This document shows positions 49,456 through 58,598 of a stretch of 64,000 nt of DNA, one piece after another (the first letter of the stretch is position 1; every line of letters begins with the position of its first letter). The DNA is taken from contig CAJJCS010000002.1 of NCBI GenBank assembly GCA_905182755.1, forward strand, positions 124,001 to 188,000, given 5' to 3'. The notes beneath the pieces are model-generated. The model was not told the DNA's origin. It did not search any database and worked only from the letters and a program-made list of their open reading frames with translations. The position numbers and the translations under genes are program-made. Source of the stretch: Aequorivita sp. HC6-5. GTDB taxonomy: Bacteria > Bacteroidota > Bacteroidia > Flavobacteriales > Flavobacteriaceae.

Positions 49456-50697
49456 GTGGATACAAAAGCATTTGATGTTATAGTAATTGGTGGTGGTGCG
49501 GCAGGTTTTTTTGCTGCAATCAACCTTAAAACCAAGGCTCCAAAGCTTAAAGTTGCTATTTTAGAGAGAGGAAGTCAAGTACTTACAAAGGTTAAAATTT
49601 CTGGAGGTGGTAGATGTAATGTTACTCATGGTGAGTTTATACCCAGTGAGCTTTCCAAAAATTACCCAAGAGGAGAAAAAGAATTGTTGGGCCCTTTTCA
49701 TACCTTTATGACAGGAGATACCTTGGCTTGGTTTGAGCAAAGAGGTGTTAGTATCAAGATGGAAGAAGATGGAAGAATGTTTCCAGTTTCAAATACCTCA
49801 CAAACTATTATAGATTGTTTTTTAAAGGAAATTTCTACCCTTGGGATTCCTCTTTTAAAAGAGCATCCTGTCAAAGAGATTCATAAACTAGAGAACTCTT
49901 GGAGTATTACAACAACCAAGGAAACATTCTTAGCCCAAAAGATTGTTATTGCTACAGGATCTAATCCAAAAATATGGAATATTTTAAGCGCCCTAAAACA
50001 TACTATTGTTGCTCCAGTTGCATCTTTATTTACCTTTAATATAAAAGATCAAAGAATTTTAGACCTTCCTGGTGTTTCTGCGCAGGTTAGTATTAAAGTA
50101 ATGGGCCAAAAGGGTAAGGTTGTTTTACAAAGCGAAGGTCCTTTGCTTATAACGCATTGGGGGATGAGTGGACCTGCTATTTTAAAGCTTTCTGCCTGGG
50201 GTGCGAGGATTCTAGAAACCTTAGACTATAGATTTACTATTGTTGTTAATTGGTTGATGTATAAGAACCTCCAAGAAGTGTTGGAAGATTTGTTGCAACT
50301 TAAATTAAAAAATCCAAAGCAAACCATAGCAAAGTATCCTCAATTTGATGTTCCAAAGCGGTTGTGGCAAAGTATTGTAAAAACAAGTGGTATTGCCACC
50401 ACAGAGATTTGGGCAGATATTTCTAAAAACAAACTTCAAAACCTATCTCAGCAGCTTACACAATCTTATTTTGAGGTATCTGGTAAAAGCACCTTTAAAG
50501 AAGAGTTTGTAACAGCTGGAGGTGTCGCTTTGGAGGAGGTTAATTTTAAAACATTTGAGAGTAAGATACACCCTAATTTATATTTTGCTGGAGAGGTTAT
50601 TAATGTTGATGCCATCACTGGAGGCTTTAACTTTCAAAATGCTTGGACTAGCGCTTATATTGTCTCAAAGGCAATTTCTCAAGAGTTAAAGCACTAG
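49456..50697 (+). CDS. NAD(P)/FAD-dependent oxidoreductase, HI0933/YhiN family
   Basis: A 413-residue flavoprotein. The N-terminal dinucleotide motif is VIVIGGGAAGFFAAINL, and KISGGGRCNVTH is the hallmark of the HI0933/BaiN-like family. FAGEVINVDAITGGFNFQNAWTSAYIV closes the FAD site. The physiological substrate of this family is not firmly known. The start is GTG at 49456. It stands alone between tsaB and the mevalonate genes. Confidence 0.9.
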   Translation: MDTKAFDVIVIGGGAAGFFAAINLKTKAPKLKVAILERGSQVLTKVKISGGGRCNVTHGEFIPSELSKNYPRGEKELLGPFHTFMTGDTLAWFEQRGVSIKMEEDGRMFPVSNTSQTIIDCFLKEISTLGIPLLKEHPVKEIHKLENSWSITTTKETFLAQKIVIATGSNPKIWNILSALKHTIVAPVASLFTFNIKDQRILDLPGVSAQVSIKVMGQKGKVVLQSEGPLLITHWGMSGPAILKLSAWGARILETLDYRFTIVVNWLMYKNLQEVLEDLLQLKLKNPKQTIAKYPQFDVPKRLWQSIVKTSGIATTEIWADISKNKLQNLSQQLTQSYFEVSGKSTFKEEFVTAGGVALEEVNFKTFESKIHPNLYFAGEVINVDAITGGFNFQNAWTSAYIVSKAISQELKH

Positions 50698-50822
50698 ACA
50701 AACATTCCTATTTCTTTTAGATTTAAAATTCTTTGGCTCATTAGCACGTCTTCATTTTTAAAAGAAGGCTATTTGCGTATCTTTACGGTTTAAACCTTTG
50801 CCCACTAATTTACGGCCCATAT

Positions 50823-51914
50823 ATGACCATTCAAGATTTTATTCCACAGCCTTATACAGAAATAGTCGAAAACTCAAGTGTGTCTTATCAATCACCAAGC
50901 AACATAGCTTTGGTGAAATACTGGGGAAAGTACGGCGAGCAACTTCCTCAAAATGCCTCTGTAAGTTTTACACTAAGCAAGTGTAGAAGTGAAACAACTT
51001 TGCACTATGAAAAAAAGACCAAAGGTGGGTTTGAGTTTGAGGTCTATCTTGATGGAGTACGGGAGGAAGGATTTGAACCTAAAATCCATAAATTTTTTCA
51101 ACGCGTAGCGCAGTACATTCCTTTTATTGATGCGTATCGTTTTGTTATTAAAACACAAAACACATTTCCTCACAGTAGTGGTATTGCTAGTTCTGCAAGT
51201 GGAATGAGCGCACTAGCAATGTGTCTTGTAGCCCTAGAGGCTAAACTAAACAAAACCAATACCACATCAAGACAAAACAAAGAGTACCAGTTACAAAAAG
51301 CATCTTTTCTTGCCCGTTTAGGTTCGGGAAGTGCCGCTAGAAGTATTAATGGCCCTCTAGTTGTTTGGGGTGCACACCCAAAGATAAAGGGTAGCAGCAA
51401 CCTTTTTGGGACACCATATCCTTATAAAGTACATGAAAATTTCAGTAAGTATCATGATACTATTTTATTAGTAGATAAAGCACAGAAGCAGGTAAGTAGT
51501 ACTGTGGGTCATGATTTGATGCACAATAATCCCTATGCCACTCAGCGTTTTGAAAAAGCAAATAGCAATTTAGAGCAACTTGTTTCTATTTTTGAATCTG
51601 GTGATTTAGATTCTTTTATTGCCCTGGTAGAGAGTGAAGCGTTGCAGTTACACGCTATGATGATGGCCAGTTCTCCTTATTTTATTTTAATGAAACCAAA
51701 CACTCTGGAGATTATTGATTGTATCTGGAACTACAGAAAAACTACAAATAGCAAGGTATGTTTCACTTTAGATGCAGGCGCTAATGTACATGTATTATAT
51801 CCATCCAGCGAAAAAAAGCAAGTGCAACACTTTATTAAAAACCAGCTCTCTAAGTACTGTAAAGACGGCACTTATATTGATGATGTTGTAGGTATGGGAG
51901 CCTCTATAATGTAG
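50823..51914 (+). CDS. mvaD: Diphosphomevalonate decarboxylase
   Basis: Converts mevalonate diphosphate to isopentenyl diphosphate with ATP, the last step of the classical mevalonate pathway. GHMP-kinase fold, 363 residues. Visible are SPSNIALVKYWGKYGEQLPQNASVSFTL, the ATP loop HSSGIASSASGMSALAMCL, and CFTLDAGANVHVLYP near the C-terminus. It heads a cluster with mevalonate kinase and a UbiA prenyltransferase. The ATG at 50823 gives the normal N-terminus. Confidence 0.95.
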   Translation: MTIQDFIPQPYTEIVENSSVSYQSPSNIALVKYWGKYGEQLPQNASVSFTLSKCRSETTLHYEKKTKGGFEFEVYLDGVREEGFEPKIHKFFQRVAQYIPFIDAYRFVIKTQNTFPHSSGIASSASGMSALAMCLVALEAKLNKTNTTSRQNKEYQLQKASFLARLGSGSAARSINGPLVVWGAHPKIKGSSNLFGTPYPYKVHENFSKYHDTILLVDKAQKQVSSTVGHDLMHNNPYATQRFEKANSNLEQLVSIFESGDLDSFIALVESEALQLHAMMMASSPYFILMKPNTLEIIDCIWNYRKTTNSKVCFTLDAGANVHVLYPSSEKKQVQHFIKNQLSKYCKDGTYIDDVVGMGASIM

Positions 51915-52004
51915 TGTTGTTTTATATGTTGTAAACTAACAGCTGTAGTGTGTTTTTGCTTTTGTTTTTAGGATATTCATAACAATATATTTGCTCTTTT
52001 AGAG

Positions 52005-52012
52005 TATCTTTG
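52005..52012 (+). promoter_or_regulatory. Candidate -7 box for the mevalonate kinase gene
   Basis: TATCTTTG matches TAnnTTTG, 39 bases before the ATG at 52052. Confidence 0.5.
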
Positions 52013-52051
52013 TATTTATTATGTACCTTTATTGGTATAATACAAGTATTT

Positions 52052-52990
52052 ATGAAAGGTCCTCTTTTTTATTCAAAAATATTACTCTTCGGAGAGTATG
52101 GTATTATCAAAGACTCAAAAGGACTCTCTATCCCTTACAATTTTTTTAAAGGTGCCTTAAAAACTGATACTCAATTAACAGACCTTACCACAAGTTCTAA
52201 TGAGAGTTTGAATCACTTTGCTGGGTATTTAAAACAGCTTCAACAAGACAATCCTGAGCTTGTCGCCTTTAATATACAAGCATTACAAAATGACATTAAT
52301 CAAGGGATGTATTTTGATAGTAGTATTCCTCAGGGATATGGTGTTGGAAGTAGTGGCGCTTTAGTGGCAGCTATTTATGATAAATACGCGACACAAAAAA
52401 TCACCGTACTCGAAAATTTAACCCGCGAAAAACTATTAGCATTAAAGAATATATTTGCTGCTATGGAATCTTTCTTTCACGGTAAATCTTCTGGTCTTGA
52501 TCCATTAAACAGTTATTTAAGCTTACCTATACTTATCAATAGTACTGAAGATATAGAAAGTGCAAACATACCTTCTCAAACCATAGATGGCAAAGGTGCG
52601 GTGTTTTTGTTGGACACAGGTATTGTTGGAGAAACAGCTCCTATGGTGCATATCTTTATGGAGAAAATGAAGCAAGAAGGTTTCAGAAACATGTTGAAGA
52701 ACCAATTTGTAAAACATACAGATGCTTGTGTGCATGATTTTTTAAAAGGAGATGTAAACTCTCTTTTCTCAAATGTTAAACAACTCTCTAAAGTAGTTTT
52801 GGATAATTTTAAACCAATGATTCCTAAAGCATTCCAATCTCTTTGGAAAAAAGGGATTGAAACCAATGCCTACTATCTAAAACTTTGCGGCTCTGGAGGA
52901 GGCGGTTATATGTTAGGTTTTACCGAAGACATTGACAAGGCTCGAACAGCACTTAAGGGACACACCTTGGATGTGGTATATAATTTCTAG
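52052..52990 (+). CDS. GHMP kinase, probable mevalonate kinase
   Basis: A 312-residue GHMP-superfamily kinase. Visible are SKILLFGEYGIIKDSKGLSIPY (N-terminal substrate segment), the phosphate loop PQGYGVGSSGALVAAIYD and the C-terminal LCGSGGGGYMLGF. Next to mvaD it most likely phosphorylates mevalonate; phosphomevalonate kinase is an alternative that sequence alone does not exclude. The ATG at 52052 (MKGPLFYSKILLFGEYG) is chosen over an upstream in-frame start at 52010, which overlaps the promoter. Confidence 0.88.
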   Translation: MKGPLFYSKILLFGEYGIIKDSKGLSIPYNFFKGALKTDTQLTDLTTSSNESLNHFAGYLKQLQQDNPELVAFNIQALQNDINQGMYFDSSIPQGYGVGSSGALVAAIYDKYATQKITVLENLTREKLLALKNIFAAMESFFHGKSSGLDPLNSYLSLPILINSTEDIESANIPSQTIDGKGAVFLLDTGIVGETAPMVHIFMEKMKQEGFRNMLKNQFVKHTDACVHDFLKGDVNSLFSNVKQLSKVVLDNFKPMIPKAFQSLWKKGIETNAYYLKLCGSGGGGYMLGFTEDIDKARTALKGHTLDVVYNF

Positions 52991-53015
52991 ATAACGCTCA
53001 ATTCATTTCATCTTT

Positions 53016-53921
53016 ATGTTAAGCAGAAAACAAAAACACATCATGTTAAAGTTTTTTAGCTTGTTCTCTGTAGTAAGGGGTTATAATATTTTGGTTATTA
53101 TTCTAGCCCAATACCTTACTTCAATTTATATTTTGGCGCCAAACCTACCTCTTGGTGATGTTCTTTTTGATGTCAATCTACTGATGTTGGTACTATCTTC
53201 AGCTGCAGCTATTGCCGCAGGGTATATCATCAATAGTTTTTATGACAGTGATAAAGATCTTATCAATAGGCCAACTAAAACAGTTTTGGATAGATTGGTG
53301 AGCCAAAACACGAAGCTATCAGGGTATTTTATTCTGAATTGCCTTTCACTTGTGTTTGCAAGCTATGTTTCTTTTAGAGCAGTGCTTTTCTTTTTAGTAT
53401 ACATTTTTGCAATTTGGTTTTATTCTCACAAACTCAAGAAATTTTTATTTATAGGAAATGTTACTGCGGCAATTTTAGCGGTCATTCCGTTTTTTGCAGT
53501 GTTTATTTATTATCAAAACTTCAACAATGTAATTTTTGTTCATGCAACGTTCCTGTTTTTGCTCATTGCCATGAAAGAACTTACCAAGGATTTAGAGAAC
53601 ATTAAGGGTGATTTAGCCCAAAATTATAAAACCATTCCAGTTGTTTATGGAGTTCATGTAGCTAAAACAATGCTTACCGCCCTGAGTATTGCCACCTTAA
53701 TTCCTGCCGTGTTACTGCTTATGTATTTTTCAATAGGGTACATGGATTATTATTTCTACGGCAGTATCATAGCCCTAGTATTTTTTGACGTGTTTCTTTG
53801 GAGATCTAGTAAAAGAAGCCACTTTCTTACCTTACATAATATATTGAAATTTATCATTGTAGCGGGTGTGTTTAGTATTGTTTTGATAAATGTACATCTA
53901 GTTTTGAGCAAGGTTTTTTAA
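53016..53921 (+). CDS. UbiA-family prenyltransferase, geranylgeranylglycerol-phosphate geranylgeranyltransferase type
   Basis: Integral membrane prenyltransferase of 301 residues with about nine helices. The two Asp-rich motifs are NSFYDSDKDLINRP near residue 70 and KELTKDLENIKGDLAQNYKT near residue 190. The overall pattern resembles the DGGGP-synthase branch of UbiA, which in archaea adds the second geranylgeranyl chain to glycerol phosphate. Placement directly after mevalonate genes supports an isoprenoid acceptor reaction, but the product in this bacterium is unknown. An alternative start is the ATG at 53043. Confidence 0.82.
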   Translation: MLSRKQKHIMLKFFSLFSVVRGYNILVIILAQYLTSIYILAPNLPLGDVLFDVNLLMLVLSSAAAIAAGYIINSFYDSDKDLINRPTKTVLDRLVSQNTKLSGYFILNCLSLVFASYVSFRAVLFFLVYIFAIWFYSHKLKKFLFIGNVTAAILAVIPFFAVFIYYQNFNNVIFVHATFLFLLIAMKELTKDLENIKGDLAQNYKTIPVVYGVHVAKTMLTALSIATLIPAVLLLMYFSIGYMDYYFYGSIIALVFFDVFLWRSSKRSHFLTLHNILKFIIVAGVFSIVLINVHLVLSKVF

Positions 53922-53967
53922 GCTGCTATTTTTGGTCTTGATGTAATAAAATTACTAACTTAGTACC

Positions 53968-54939
53968 ATGCAAAAAGAAAATTTACTCAATGTGGCCTTA
54001 TCTCAAATTGCCCCTGTATGGCTAGACAAAGAGGCAACGCTACAAAAAATATATACTCAAATACAACAAGCAGCAACTACCCAAACAGAACTTATCGTCT
54101 TTGGTGAGGGGTTGTTACCCGGCTATCCATTTTGGCTTGCCTTAGCAGATGGAGCCCACTGGAACACTTCCCTTAATAAGGAGCTGTATGCACACTATCT
54201 TCGTAATTCTATCACCATAGAAAATGGTGATTTAGGATCCTCTTTGTGCTTTGGCAAAAAAACACCACATGGCAATCTATCTGGGTATTATAGAGCGCCC
54301 ATTAGATAGGGGCGGTCATAGTGTTTACGCCTCCTTGGTGTATGTTAATCAACAAGGGGAAATTCAATCTGTACACCGTAAATTACAACCCACTTATGAT
54401 GAGCGTTTGGCTTGGGCCCCCGGAGACGGGAACGGCCTGCAGGTGCACTCACTCAAACAATTTACAGTGGGAGGTCTAAACTGTTGGGAAAACTGGATGC
54501 CATTGCCAAGAGCTGCTTTATATGGGCAAGGCGAGAATTTGCATGTTGCTGTATGGCCAGGAAGTGATCATAACACCAAAGATATTACTAGATTTATAGC
54601 AAGAGAGTCTCGCAGCTTCGTGATTTCTGTATCTGCCTTAATGTCAAAAGTGACTTTCCCTTAAACACTCCACATTATTCAAAAATTACAGAAAACTGCC
54701 CAGATATTCTTGCAAATGGCGGCAGTTGTATTGCAGGGCCAGATGGCGAGTGGATTTTGGAGCCAGACACCCATACAGATGGAAACATCTACCATACCCT
54801 TGATTTTAATAAAGTCTACCAAGAACGGCAGAACTTTGATCCTGTAGGGCATTATTCTCGTCCAGATGTGACCAAATTAACTATAAATACAGAGCGGCAA
54901 TCTACCATTAGCCTTGTTAATTCTAAAGACCAGTTATAA
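53968..54939 (+). CDS. Carbon-nitrogen hydrolase, nitrilase branch (two frameshifts)
   Basis: Nitrilase-superfamily enzyme of about 323 residues after repair. The catalytic triad is visible: Glu47 in VFGEGLLPGYP, Lys in SVHRKLQPT and Cys in GGLNCWENWMP. The CWEN context favours true nitrilases (nitrile to carboxylate plus ammonia) over amidases. An extra base near 54238-54241 and a missing A in the run at 54646-54649 break the frame; repairs read DLGSLCALAKKHHMAIYLGI and LMSKSDFPLNTPHYSK. The C-terminal end reads continuously to TAA at 54939. The gene appears monocistronic. Confidence 0.87.
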
Positions 54940-55032
54940 CCCAACACTTTGCTGCTTTTGATTTGTTGTAAGCCCCATTTTTGTTTCTATTATTGAGCAA
55001 TAAGGAATCAATGAAATTATTAAATTAAAGCG

Positions 55033-55040
55033 TATCTTTG
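55033..55040 (+). promoter_or_regulatory. Candidate -7 box for the pseudouridine synthase gene
   Basis: TATCTTTG followed by CGC matches TAnnTTTG; predicted start near 55047, about 34 nt before the ATG. Confidence 0.55.
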
Positions 55041-55080
55041 CGCCCAATTTAAAATCACCTGGATTTCAGGAATTTACATC

Positions 55081-55956
55081 ATGAGCAGAAACGATAACAA
55101 AGGAAAGGGAGCCAGCAAAGGGCACGGTAAAAACGCGAAGTTTAAAAGCAATGATCGCAATGCAGTGTCTAAGCCAAGGGTTGGAAAATCTAGAGCGGGT
55201 GAGGTAAAGCCAGAGGTTGTTACCCCAAAACCAGCTAAGAAGAAACACGAGGTTGTTAACGGTATCCGTTTAAATAAATACATTTCAAACAGTGGTATTT
55301 GTTCTCGTAGAGAGGCAGACACCTATATAGCTACTGGACTAGTTACCGTAAATGGTAAGATTATTAATGAAATGGGTTATAAGGTAAAACTTGAAGATGA
55401 TGTGCGTTTTGATGGGCGTCGTCTCAATCCAGAACCTATGGCTTATGTGCTTTTAAACAAGCCTAAAGGATTTGCCACCACCACTAGTGATAGCAAAGGC
55501 AATACAGTTATGGATTTAGTAGCTAATGCATCTTCTGGGCGTATTACTCCCATTGGTAGATTGGGCAGAAATGCTACTGGCTTACTGTTTTTCACCAATG
55601 ATGATAAACTCAAAGAAAAACTCAGTAAAAAAGGAATGGAACGATTGTTTCATGTAGAGTTAGATAAAAACCTAAAAGCTGCAGATTTAAAGGAAATTTC
55701 TGAAGGAATTCAGATAGGTGGAAAGAAAATCCAGATCGAAGAAATAAGCTACGTTGATAATAAACCTAAAAAGGAAGTTGGCCTAAAAATCAAGCATATG
55801 GGTAATAGTGTGATTCGTGAAATTTTCGATCATTTAGGATACAATATTTTGCGTCTAGACTGTGTTACCTTGGCACATTTAACCAAAAAAGACCTTCCAA
55901 GAGGGCGCTGGAAAACTCTTACCAAAGAAGAATTAGAACTTTTTTCTATGCTCTAG
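55081..55956 (+). CDS. Pseudouridine synthase, RsuA/RluB family
   Basis: A 291-residue protein with a basic, Lys/Gly-rich N-terminal extension (1-58), an S4 RNA-binding domain (about 60-105: IRLNKYISNSGICSRREAD) and the RsuA/RluB catalytic domain, including AYVLLNKPKGF and LPRGRWKTLT. Family members isomerise uridine in rRNA. The motif that normally reads GRLD, with the catalytic Asp, here reads GRLGRNATG: residue 162 is Gly (codon GGC at 55564-55566). One base change from GAC would explain it. If real, activity may be lost or a Bacteroidota variant is present. Confidence 0.88.
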   Translation: MSRNDNKGKGASKGHGKNAKFKSNDRNAVSKPRVGKSRAGEVKPEVVTPKPAKKKHEVVNGIRLNKYISNSGICSRREADTYIATGLVTVNGKIINEMGYKVKLEDDVRFDGRRLNPEPMAYVLLNKPKGFATTTSDSKGNTVMDLVANASSGRITPIGRLGRNATGLLFFTNDDKLKEKLSKKGMERLFHVELDKNLKAADLKEISEGIQIGGKKIQIEEISYVDNKPKKEVGLKIKHMGNSVIREIFDHLGYNILRLDCVTLAHLTKKDLPRGRWKTLTKEELELFSML

Positions 55957-55983
55957 AGCCTAGAAAAAACTATTTTAATAAAA

Positions 55984-57318
55984 TTAAATTATAACTCCCT
56001 TTTTAGGGAGTTTTTTAATGAATATTTCCCAAAGTGCGACACCTATTACCACACTATATTCTAAGGCAACTAATAGTAGGTTTTCATTAAATCCATTTGC
56101 GCCATAGGCCGCATAACTAAAACAAATCATAAAGCTCCACAGCAGTGGGAATTTATATTTGGTAAACACGCTAAGCAATACGGGTGTTGCTATATACCAT
56201 GGGTGTACTGTGGTAGCCAATAAAAAGTAAATTGAAACCGCCAATAACATACCAGTAATCAGCTTTTGTGTGGTGTTGTATTTTCTAAATATAGCAAGCA
56301 ATACAATACAAATAAAAACCACCATGGGTAAAATGAGTCCCACTGTGGCTATGATGTTCCATCCAACAGTTTGAAATCCAAGCCACCGTATGATATAGTA
56401 AACACTTGCATTAAATTCAAAGTTTTGGAACCACAAACCAATTGTTGCACTAAAATTAGAAATAAAGGTCTTGGAGGCAAAGGGTGCAAAAGCAATTGCT
56501 ATAGTTGCAAGGGTCACCCAGTAAAATTTTTTCATTTTCCAAAATCCTTTTTTAAAGAGCCCTTCTGGGGCTAGATATTTATAAAACAGCGGCAGAAAAA
56601 GTACAGGTAATAACTTTACAGAAACAGAAACCCCAAGTAATATTGCCGCCAATACCCATCTTTTTTTATCTAGCATGTACAATGACCAAATAACAAAAAA
56701 GAGCATCACTCCCTCAAAGTGCAAATTTCCAGTAAGTTCTATAATGATAAAAGGGTTTAAGAAATACCAAAAAATGTTTTTTGCAGGCAGGTTAAGTCTT
56801 TCTAATAGTTTTTTTCCGAAATATAATATACCTAAATCTGCCCCAATGATTATAATGCGCAGCACTATTACAGACCCAAGTATTGATTTTTTTGCAAACA
56901 GGGCTGCCAGGGCAAAACACAGCTGGTTAATTGGCGGGTAGTTGCTATAATGGCTAGCATTTAGACTCCCCATGCCTTGGATAAGAATCTTGGCATTTGA
57001 GATAGCCTCTAAAGAACTTAGCCCTTTAGCATTAAGTAATCCATTTGCTAGTTGCTCTGGGGAAAACATGTAGGGGTTTATTCCTAAAACAAGGAGTCTT
57101 CCGTCCCAAATAAAGCGATAAAAGTCTTGAGAAAGGTTCGGTATACTAGGCAAAAACAAAAGCCTTGCTGTTATACCAATGAACGCCCAGATCCAAAAAT
57201 TAAATTTTGTGTGTTGAATGATTTTCCAGGCTGCGTAAAATAAACCACTGTACAAAAGTAGTAGTTTTAAAAAATCACTCCGTTCTAGAAAATAGCCAAA
57301 AAGAAAATACAGTAACAT
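55984..57318 (-). CDS. Polytopic membrane glycosyltransferase, mannosyltransferase-like
   Basis: A 444-residue membrane protein with about ten helices. The first extracytoplasmic loop carries LSQDFYRFIWDGRLLVLGINPYMFSP, typical of lipid-phosphosugar-dependent GT-C enzymes, and YSNYPPINQLCFALAALF follows. It probably transfers a sugar from a polyprenyl-phosphate donor; acceptor and sugar are unknown. Helix-like sequence continues upstream of the ATG at 57318 (TYKPFLIPGIGS), so the true start may lie up to about 25 codons earlier at a non-ATG codon. Its 3' end overlaps the convergent terminator of the pseudouridine synthase gene. Confidence 0.8.
   Translation of the reverse strand: MLLYFLFGYFLERSDFLKLLLLYSGLFYAAWKIIQHTKFNFWIWAFIGITARLLFLPSIPNLSQDFYRFIWDGRLLVLGINPYMFSPEQLANGLLNAKGLSSLEAISNAKILIQGMGSLNASHYSNYPPINQLCFALAALFAKKSILGSVIVLRIIIIGADLGILYFGKKLLERLNLPAKNIFWYFLNPFIIIELTGNLHFEGVMLFFVIWSLYMLDKKRWVLAAILLGVSVSVKLLPVLFLPLFYKYLAPEGLFKKGFWKMKKFYWVTLATIAIAFAPFASKTFISNFSATIGLWFQNFEFNASVYYIIRWLGFQTVGWNIIATVGLILPMVVFICIVLLAIFRKYNTTQKLITGMLLAVSIYFLLATTVHPWYIATPVLLSVFTKYKFPLLWSFMICFSYAAYGANGFNENLLLVALEYSVVIGVALWEIFIKKLPKKGVII
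55991..56016 (+). terminator. Terminator of the pseudouridine synthase gene, inside the convergent glycosyltransferase gene
   Basis: AACTCCCT (55993-56000), loop TTTT, AGGGAGTT (56005-56012) and T4. On the other strand these bases encode the last residues of the glycosyltransferase (KKLPKKGVII). Confidence 0.8.
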
Positions 57319-57410
57319 GCTCCCAATACCAGGGATTAGAAACGGTTTGTATGTGAGCAGATGTTTGATCGTTTGTATTAAATTACATTACGCACAGTAT
57401 TGTCTTTGTG

Positions 57411-58568
57411 TTAATCTTGCCACTGTGCAATAAATAGGTTTGTATCTCTACCGCCTCCATTGTTTCTGTTGGAGGAAAAGGCCAAGTATTTTCCGTCATT
57501 ACTAAAGACAGGAAAGGCATCAAATGTTTGCCCATGAGTTACTCGTTCTAGGTTTTTACCATCAAGATCTATAAGGTATAAGTTAAATGGAAACCCACGC
57601 TCTGCTTCATGGTTGCTACTAAATAATATTTTCTCTCCACTAGGATGAAAAAACGGACTCCAGTTCGCATTTCCTAAATTGGTGAGTTGTTTTAGGTTGC
57701 TTCCATCTGCATCACATATATACAGCTCCATGTCAACAGGTTCTACAAGGCCATCTGCTAGTAGGTCTTTGTATTTTTTAATTTCTGCAGGAGTTTTTGG
57801 TCGTGAAGATCTAAATATTAATTTGCTGCCATCTGGCGAGAAAAAAGCGCCTCCATCATAGCCTAGTTCATTGGTGATTTGTTTTACATCACTACCATCA
57901 ATATTCATGGTGTAGAGTTCAAGATCTCCACTACGGGTTGAGGTAAATACAATTTTATCGCCCATAGGAGATACTGTGGCCTCTGCGTCATAGCCAGGTT
58001 CTGTAGTAAGCTGCGCAGTGATATTACCTTCTAGATCTGCCACAAAGATGTCAAAGCTGTCATACACAGGCCATACATAGTTCCCGTTTTTTCGTAGTGG
58101 GACTTCTGGGCAATTTTCATCAACTAGGTGCGTGCTTCCATAAACATAATGTTTGTTGTCTGGCAAGAAATAAGCGCAGGTAGTTCTTCCTTTTCCGGTA
58201 GATATCATTGGAGGCCTGGTGTCTTTAAATGTTTGGGCTGCATCCATTAAAAACATTTGGTCACATGCTACATTCCAATCTTTAAAATTAGATTGAAAAA
58301 TCAATTGTTTGTCATCAAAACTCCAATAGGCTTCTGCATTATCACCGCCAAAGGTTACTTGACGTATGTTTTGAAGATGTACCTCCTCTGGGTATATAAG
58401 CGTGTCTTGTGTTATTGGATCTAGCACTGTTTCTCGAACACCACCCGTTAGACTTAGCGCTTTGTTTACCGTTGTAGCTGGCTGTGTTGAGACTTCTGTT
58501 TTTTCTTGGGTGTTGTTTTTACAAGAAAGTAGAAAACAAAAAATGGCTAGGGTAGTTAGGTATCTCAT
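57411..58568 (-). CDS. TolB-like beta-propeller lipoprotein
   Basis: A 385-residue lipoprotein: signal with lipobox LLSC (Cys16), then a propeller of WD40-like PD40 repeats. Repeat cores are visible as YDAEATVSPMGDKIVFTSTRSGDLELYTMNIDG, YDGGAFFSPDGSKLIFRSSR, WSPFFHPSGEKILFSSN and FDAFPVFSNDGKYLAFSSNRN. Its function is unknown; TolB-like propellers often bind proteins or peptides in the periplasm. It is transcribed away from an M28 peptidase with only 30 bases between the start codons, and the two may work together. Confidence 0.87.
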   Translation of the reverse strand: MRYLTTLAIFCFLLSCKNNTQEKTEVSTQPATTVNKALSLTGGVRETVLDPITQDTLIYPEEVHLQNIRQVTFGGDNAEAYWSFDDKQLIFQSNFKDWNVACDQMFLMDAAQTFKDTRPPMISTGKGRTTCAYFLPDNKHYVYGSTHLVDENCPEVPLRKNGNYVWPVYDSFDIFVADLEGNITAQLTTEPGYDAEATVSPMGDKIVFTSTRSGDLELYTMNIDGSDVKQITNELGYDGGAFFSPDGSKLIFRSSRPKTPAEIKKYKDLLADGLVEPVDMELYICDADGSNLKQLTNLGNANWSPFFHPSGEKILFSSNHEAERGFPFNLYLIDLDGKNLERVTHGQTFDAFPVFSNDGKYLAFSSNRNNGGGRDTNLFIAQWQD

Positions 58569-58575
58569 ATTTCAG

Positions 58576-58583
58576 TAATTTTG
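58576..58583 (+). promoter_or_regulatory. Candidate -7 box for the M28 peptidase gene
   Basis: TAATTTTG matches TAnnTTTG, 15 bases before the ATG at 58599. It lies back to back with a minus-strand box at 58586-58593. Confidence 0.55.
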
Positions 58584-58585
58584 TA

Positions 58586-58593
58586 CAAAAATA
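58586..58593 (-). promoter_or_regulatory. Candidate -7 box for the TolB-like lipoprotein gene
   Basis: The minus strand reads TATTTTTG, matching TAnnTTTG, 17 bases before the lipoprotein ATG at 58568. Each predicted start site falls within the opposite promoter's -7 box. Confidence 0.55.
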
Positions 58594-58598
58594 AGGAT

